Below are positions 60,777 to 64,000 of a stretch of 64,000 nucleotides of DNA, piece after piece. Made by a program: the position numbers and the translations under genes. The first letter of the stretch is position 1; every line of letters starts with the position of its first letter. The notes under the pieces are model-generated. The model saw nothing but the letters and a program-made list of their open reading frames with translations, had not been told where the DNA came from and ran no database searches. This stretch comes from SAR86 cluster bacterium AG-422-O05. GTDB taxonomy: Bacteria; Pseudomonadota; Gammaproteobacteria; Magnimaribacterales; D2472. The stretch covers positions 372,001-436,000 of the forward strand of contig QCMW01000001.1 of assembly GCA_003213495.1 (NCBI GenBank), in the 5' to 3' direction.

Positions 60777-61648
60777 AAAATTTTAAGAATAAAGTTGCAC
60801 TAATTACTGGCGCAGGTTCAGGTATAGGAAGGGCATTAGCTATTCAATTGGCAGACAGCGGATGCAATCTTGCGCTCGTTGACTGGAATGAAAAAACTCT
60901 TAAAGAAACAGAGCAGATGATTAGAAAAAAAAATGTAGCAGTCTCCCTACATTTCTTTGACTTAAGGGAAAAAGAGAAGATAGAATCTTTGCCAGAAGAG
61001 ATTATTGAAATTCATAAACAGATAGATATTGTCATAAATAACGCAGGCCTATCTATCATTGGCAAAGTCGATGAAGTTAATGAAGATGATTGGCAATTCG
61101 GTGTAGATATATTGTTAAATGCTGTTATTCAGATGAGCACCGTATTTCTTCCTTATCTACAAAAAAGACCAGAGGCAGCAATAGTAAATGTCTCGTCTAT
61201 ATTTGGACTTTTTAGTGTACCAAAACAGTCAATTTATAACGTTGGTAAATTTGGTGTAAAAGCTTTCACTGAATCGTTATCTTTAGAGATGGAAATGTCC
61301 GAATCTCCTGTAGAGGTTTATTGTGTTTTTCCAGGCCACATAGGGACCAATATATATTCTTCTTCTCGTTTTAAAAGCTTTGAAGCAGACGATGCCGGTG
61401 CAGCAATTTTTGGGGCAAATGCATCAACAATAGAAGAAGCTGGTGCTCAATTTAAACAGAATGCACCATCAAGTCCAGAATTCGCTGCTAAAACTATTTT
61501 AAAGAATATAAAAAATAAAAATAAAAGAATCTTAATAGGTTTTGATGCAAAATTTTATGACTTAATGAGTAGACTTTTCCCAAAAAACTTTTTAAAAATA
61601 ATTTGGATACTACCCTTTTTTAGGGGAATATTTAAACCAAAAAAATAG
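60773..61648 (+). CDS. Short-chain dehydrogenase/reductase
   Basis: 291 residues from a GTG overlapping the previous stop (GTGA). Classical SDR motifs: TGAGSGIGRALA cofactor loop, NNAG, catalytic Ser in NVSSIFG and YNVGK with the catalytic Tyr and Lys. Acidic Asp after the second strand (LALVDWNEK) favours NAD over NADP. The C-terminal extension with a hydrophobic stretch (NFLKIIWILPFFRGIF) may contact membrane. Substrate unknown. Confidence 0.88.
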   Translation: MKNFKNKVALITGAGSGIGRALAIQLADSGCNLALVDWNEKTLKETEQMIRKKNVAVSLHFFDLREKEKIESLPEEIIEIHKQIDIVINNAGLSIIGKVDEVNEDDWQFGVDILLNAVIQMSTVFLPYLQKRPEAAIVNVSSIFGLFSVPKQSIYNVGKFGVKAFTESLSLEMEMSESPVEVYCVFPGHIGTNIYSSSRFKSFEADDAGAAIFGANASTIEEAGAQFKQNAPSSPEFAAKTILKNIKNKNKRILIGFDAKFYDLMSRLFPKNFLKIIWILPFFRGIFKPKK

Positions 61649-61735
61649 TACAACCTCTCGCAGAATATAAAATGGCCTTGTTAAAGTTTATAAACTTATA
61701 TAAGGTAAATAATTAATTAAACATAGGGGTTGTAT

Positions 61736-63796
61736 TTGAAAACGATAAATTTTTTACTATGGTATGCATCTTCAAAGCTTGGAGATTCAGCTACAAAAGT
61801 AATTGATTTTGAAAAAAAGGTAGTCTCTTTTATTAAGCGTGATATTAACTCAAAAGGCGGTATTGGAGGTATCCCAGTTGAAATTGATTTTGTTGACATT
61901 CCTCATGAGCTCGCAGGTCACGACAAAAATGCCTGGCTTTTTTACAAAGAATTACTAGACTCAAAAAATTATTCTTTCATTAGGGCTCCGGGTGCTTTTG
62001 GAGGTTTAAGCAAATACAAAATAGGATATCTAGAATCTATAAAGTCAGATAAGACAATAATATTTAGCGACACACTTCTTCCTCCCGAAATTGACCTGAT
62101 AAAATCAAATATTATTGATATGAGATCTAATGCCTTTACAGATTCAGATAAATCATTTGTAGATAAAGTTAAAACTAATCTTAATTTATTGAATAAGAAT
62201 AAGTGCTTTTACATAGCAAATTTTGGGGAATCTAGTCCAGTGTTAGCACAAGAACAAGAGCTTAGAGATCAAGAAATATATTTATTTAATATAGATAAAA
62301 ATTTACACAAGAGCCAAAAAAAACTTCAAGATGATTTAACAAATTATTTTAAATTATATGAAGCAGATGCTGAGGATTTAATCAATATTGGATTAGTACC
62401 TGTAGATCTGAAACAAAATATCATAAATAGTATTCACAATATCAATGAAAATATAAAGATGATGACAGGATCCGGCGGCTCCGCATTTCTTGATTATAAA
62501 GAAATTAAATACCCAATTTTATTAAGAGATGATTCAAATTTTGATATTTATCTTTCCATGGAATCACTAATAGAGCAGTTAGATGTTAATTTGTCACTTA
62601 AAGATAAACAGATTTGCAATCAACGTTTTACACAGTTTGAAATCCCGCTGCTAGTTAAAAAATTGTCTGATAGAGACAGTTTAAGCTTTTCATCATATGA
62701 GGATCTGGTTGAAAAAGTTAGCTTCTCTCTCAATAAAACAGATGGAAAAAACGATGTTTATATGGGAATTTCGAAAGATTTATCTTTTAAAGATAATAAA
62801 AATAATATTAAAACTGCAGCGCTTGTAGAGCTAGCTCTTCCATCAACGAAAAAGTCTAGTGCAGTGAAAACTTTATACAAAGACCAGTTATGCATTGTTG
62901 ATGGTGTTGAAAAAATAAATTCTGTAATTTCATTCAATATTGATGTTGAAAGAATTACAAATGTTTCAATAGAGGATGGCATTTTTGGGGCTGAATTTTA
63001 CTTAGACATAACCTCACAAAACGAAGATCCTATTAATTCTATTAAATTTAATAATCTCAGCTCATTAAATCCTAAACATGAAGTCAGAAGAATAGAACAT
63101 AAACAAGTTGATAATTTATATTCTGGAAGATACACCGTTACATCGAATTTTGACTTTAATCCCATTGCTGATAACTATCCTTTTGATGAACAGTTTATAT
63201 ATATTGCAGTTACAGGTACTGATGAAAATTCTCAAGTTCAACCAGTGCCAGAGCAATATCTTGATGTTGAATTCAAGATAGATGGCTGGTCGCTTATTTA
63301 TGCAAAATGTGGAATTAATAGGAAGAAAAATTGGATTGCATTAAATAGCAACTTACAAACGATTTCAAAAATTAATGAAGAAATTAGACTAGGGTGGGAG
63401 CTTAAAAGGGAAAACTCGATGACACTATTAAAGATAGGCATACCTCTATTTTTTTTATATATTCTCCTTTATTACACTTTATTTGTCCCTGTTGATCAGG
63501 TAGAAAGTGCTTTCAACAATATTAACCTTGCTTTCCTATCAAGCATCGCACTTTATTTTTCAACAGAAAGACCTCAGCCCTTGAAGATGACAACAATAGA
63601 TGTGGTATTTGCCTTTTTCTATATTATGGCTGGTATTTCCTTAATATCGATTGTCTTTGTTCAGTTTTATCCAGAGTATTATGATCTGCTTACAAAGCCA
63701 TTAAGATTCTTATTACCAGTATCGATAATTGCGTTAGGGGTTTTTATCAAAAGAAGACTGTCTTCAAAAAAATATAAACCTTCAATTACTAAATAA
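61736..63796 (+). CDS. Fusion of a periplasmic-binding-protein-like domain and a pentameric ligand-gated ion channel
   Basis: 686 residues from TTG at 61736, seven bases after AGGGG; the track's TTG at 61730 is too close to it, and TAG at 61724 closes the frame upstream. Residues 1-330 resemble the Leu/Ile/Val-type substrate-binding fold (RDINSKGGIGGIPVEIDFVD). About residues 395-560 look like a Cys-loop receptor extracellular beta domain with the Pro-loop YPFDEQ (Pro482). Four helices follow: M1 (563-585, with Pro570), M2 (592-609), a PQPLKMTTID loop, M3 (621-643) and M4 (about 656-676), as in GLIC or ELIC. No signal peptide is seen. Confidence 0.75.
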   Translation: MKTINFLLWYASSKLGDSATKVIDFEKKVVSFIKRDINSKGGIGGIPVEIDFVDIPHELAGHDKNAWLFYKELLDSKNYSFIRAPGAFGGLSKYKIGYLESIKSDKTIIFSDTLLPPEIDLIKSNIIDMRSNAFTDSDKSFVDKVKTNLNLLNKNKCFYIANFGESSPVLAQEQELRDQEIYLFNIDKNLHKSQKKLQDDLTNYFKLYEADAEDLINIGLVPVDLKQNIINSIHNINENIKMMTGSGGSAFLDYKEIKYPILLRDDSNFDIYLSMESLIEQLDVNLSLKDKQICNQRFTQFEIPLLVKKLSDRDSLSFSSYEDLVEKVSFSLNKTDGKNDVYMGISKDLSFKDNKNNIKTAALVELALPSTKKSSAVKTLYKDQLCIVDGVEKINSVISFNIDVERITNVSIEDGIFGAEFYLDITSQNEDPINSIKFNNLSSLNPKHEVRRIEHKQVDNLYSGRYTVTSNFDFNPIADNYPFDEQFIYIAVTGTDENSQVQPVPEQYLDVEFKIDGWSLIYAKCGINRKKNWIALNSNLQTISKINEEIRLGWELKRENSMTLLKIGIPLFFLYILLYYTLFVPVDQVESAFNNINLAFLSSIALYFSTERPQPLKMTTIDVVFAFFYIMAGISLISIVFVQFYPEYYDLLTKPLRFLLPVSIIALGVFIKRRLSSKKYKPSITK

Positions 63797-63802
63797 ATTT
63801 TA

Positions 63803-64000
63803 ATGATTAACACTGTAGATCATTTAATTATTGCTGTACAAGACTTAAATGAAGCAGAGCAAGATTATAAAAAATTATTTGGAATTGAACCCGTCTGGCG
63901 AGGAGAGCATAAGGAGCTTGGAACAGAAAATGTAATTTTTAATTTTAAAAATACATATCTTGAGCTTCTATCTGCAAAGGGAGAGGGGCTTGGAGCCATG
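63803..64000 (+). CDS. VOC (glyoxalase/dioxygenase fold) family protein, N-terminal part
   Basis: 66 residues read to the window end from the ATG at 63803: MINTVDHLIIAVQDLNEAEQ, LFGIEPVWRGEH and NTYLELLSAKGEGLGAM. The start DHLIIAVxDL and the edge ELLSA are typical of the glyoxalase-like (vicinal oxygen chelate) fold. It begins 6 bases after the channel gene and could be co-transcribed. The metal ligands of the second half are outside the window. Confidence 0.8.
   Translation, partial: MINTVDHLIIAVQDLNEAEQDYKKLFGIEPVWRGEHKELGTENVIFNFKNTYLELLSAKGEGLGAM

Noticed and set aside
61640-61665. AGTACAACC at 61646, similar to the right repeat of the nuclease unit (island end?)
   Set aside because: Only about 10 bases match, with no partner repeat and no VTVE-stop core nearby.

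Overview
The window is an AT-rich chromosome segment of a gammaproteobacterium with a compact genome: gaps are mostly tens of bases, stops and starts overlap often, and TTG and GTG starts are common. Pseudomonas-like gene orders (cytochrome c4/engB/polA; coxB-coxA-ctaG-coxC; hemF-aroE; def-fmt-trkA; gyrB-recF-dnaN-dnaA | rpmH-rnpA-yidC-mnmE-mnmG-rsmG-parA-parB-atp-glmU-glmS) support the class. Low GC and streamlining suggest a free-living marine lineage such as SAR86, but that is inference; I see no 16S gene.

Region by region. 1-11.4 kb: cytochrome c4-like fragment, engB with a Coq4-like gene and two unknown membrane-associated genes, an alpha/beta hydrolase, an isoprenylcysteine-methyltransferase-like protein, polA, dsbB, ATP-type pckA, gshA and an MDR oxidoreductase. 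11.5-19.7 kb: a leftward aa3-type cytochrome c oxidase operon with its assembly factors (SCO, heme O and heme A synthases, SURF1, Cox11). 19.8-30.2 kb: aroE, hemF, tsaC, purE, def, fmt, trkA, trkH, a lipid A acyltransferase, a single-chain glycyl-tRNA synthetase and plsC. 30.2-43.3 kb: the replication and segregation core (gyrB, recF, dnaN, dnaA, rpmH, rnpA, yidC, mnmE, mnmG, rsmG, parA, parB), with a perfect parS in the 3' end of recF and DnaA boxes between dnaA and rpmH. 43.4-53.3 kb: the complete F1Fo ATP synthase operon followed by glmU and glmS.

53.3-61.6 kb is an accessory island starting exactly at the glmS stop codon. The last five codons of glmS are repeated twice downstream, delimiting two small units. 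The first holds a PD-(D/E)xK-like nuclease gene bracketed by 20-bp inverted repeats; the second holds a MORN/YwqK-type gene bracketed by 24-bp direct repeats. Then comes a run of small, mostly membrane or exported proteins (HXXEE protein, lipoprotein, OGFr-domain protein, SMR transporter, a protein of 18-residue repeats) and an 8-cysteine 15-residue micro-ORF, followed by a DUF6356-type gene and an SDR gene.

At 61.7-63.8 kb lies the most striking gene: a protein joining a periplasmic-binding-protein-like domain to what looks like a pentameric ligand-gated ion channel, without a visible signal peptide. A VOC-family gene runs off the end.

Other points worth attention: GyrB lacks the large TOPRIM-region insertion of typical gammaproteobacterial GyrB; the strand composition changes from G/T-rich to A/C-rich around the mnmE-mnmG junction; and a long inverted repeat ends one base before the pckA start codon.
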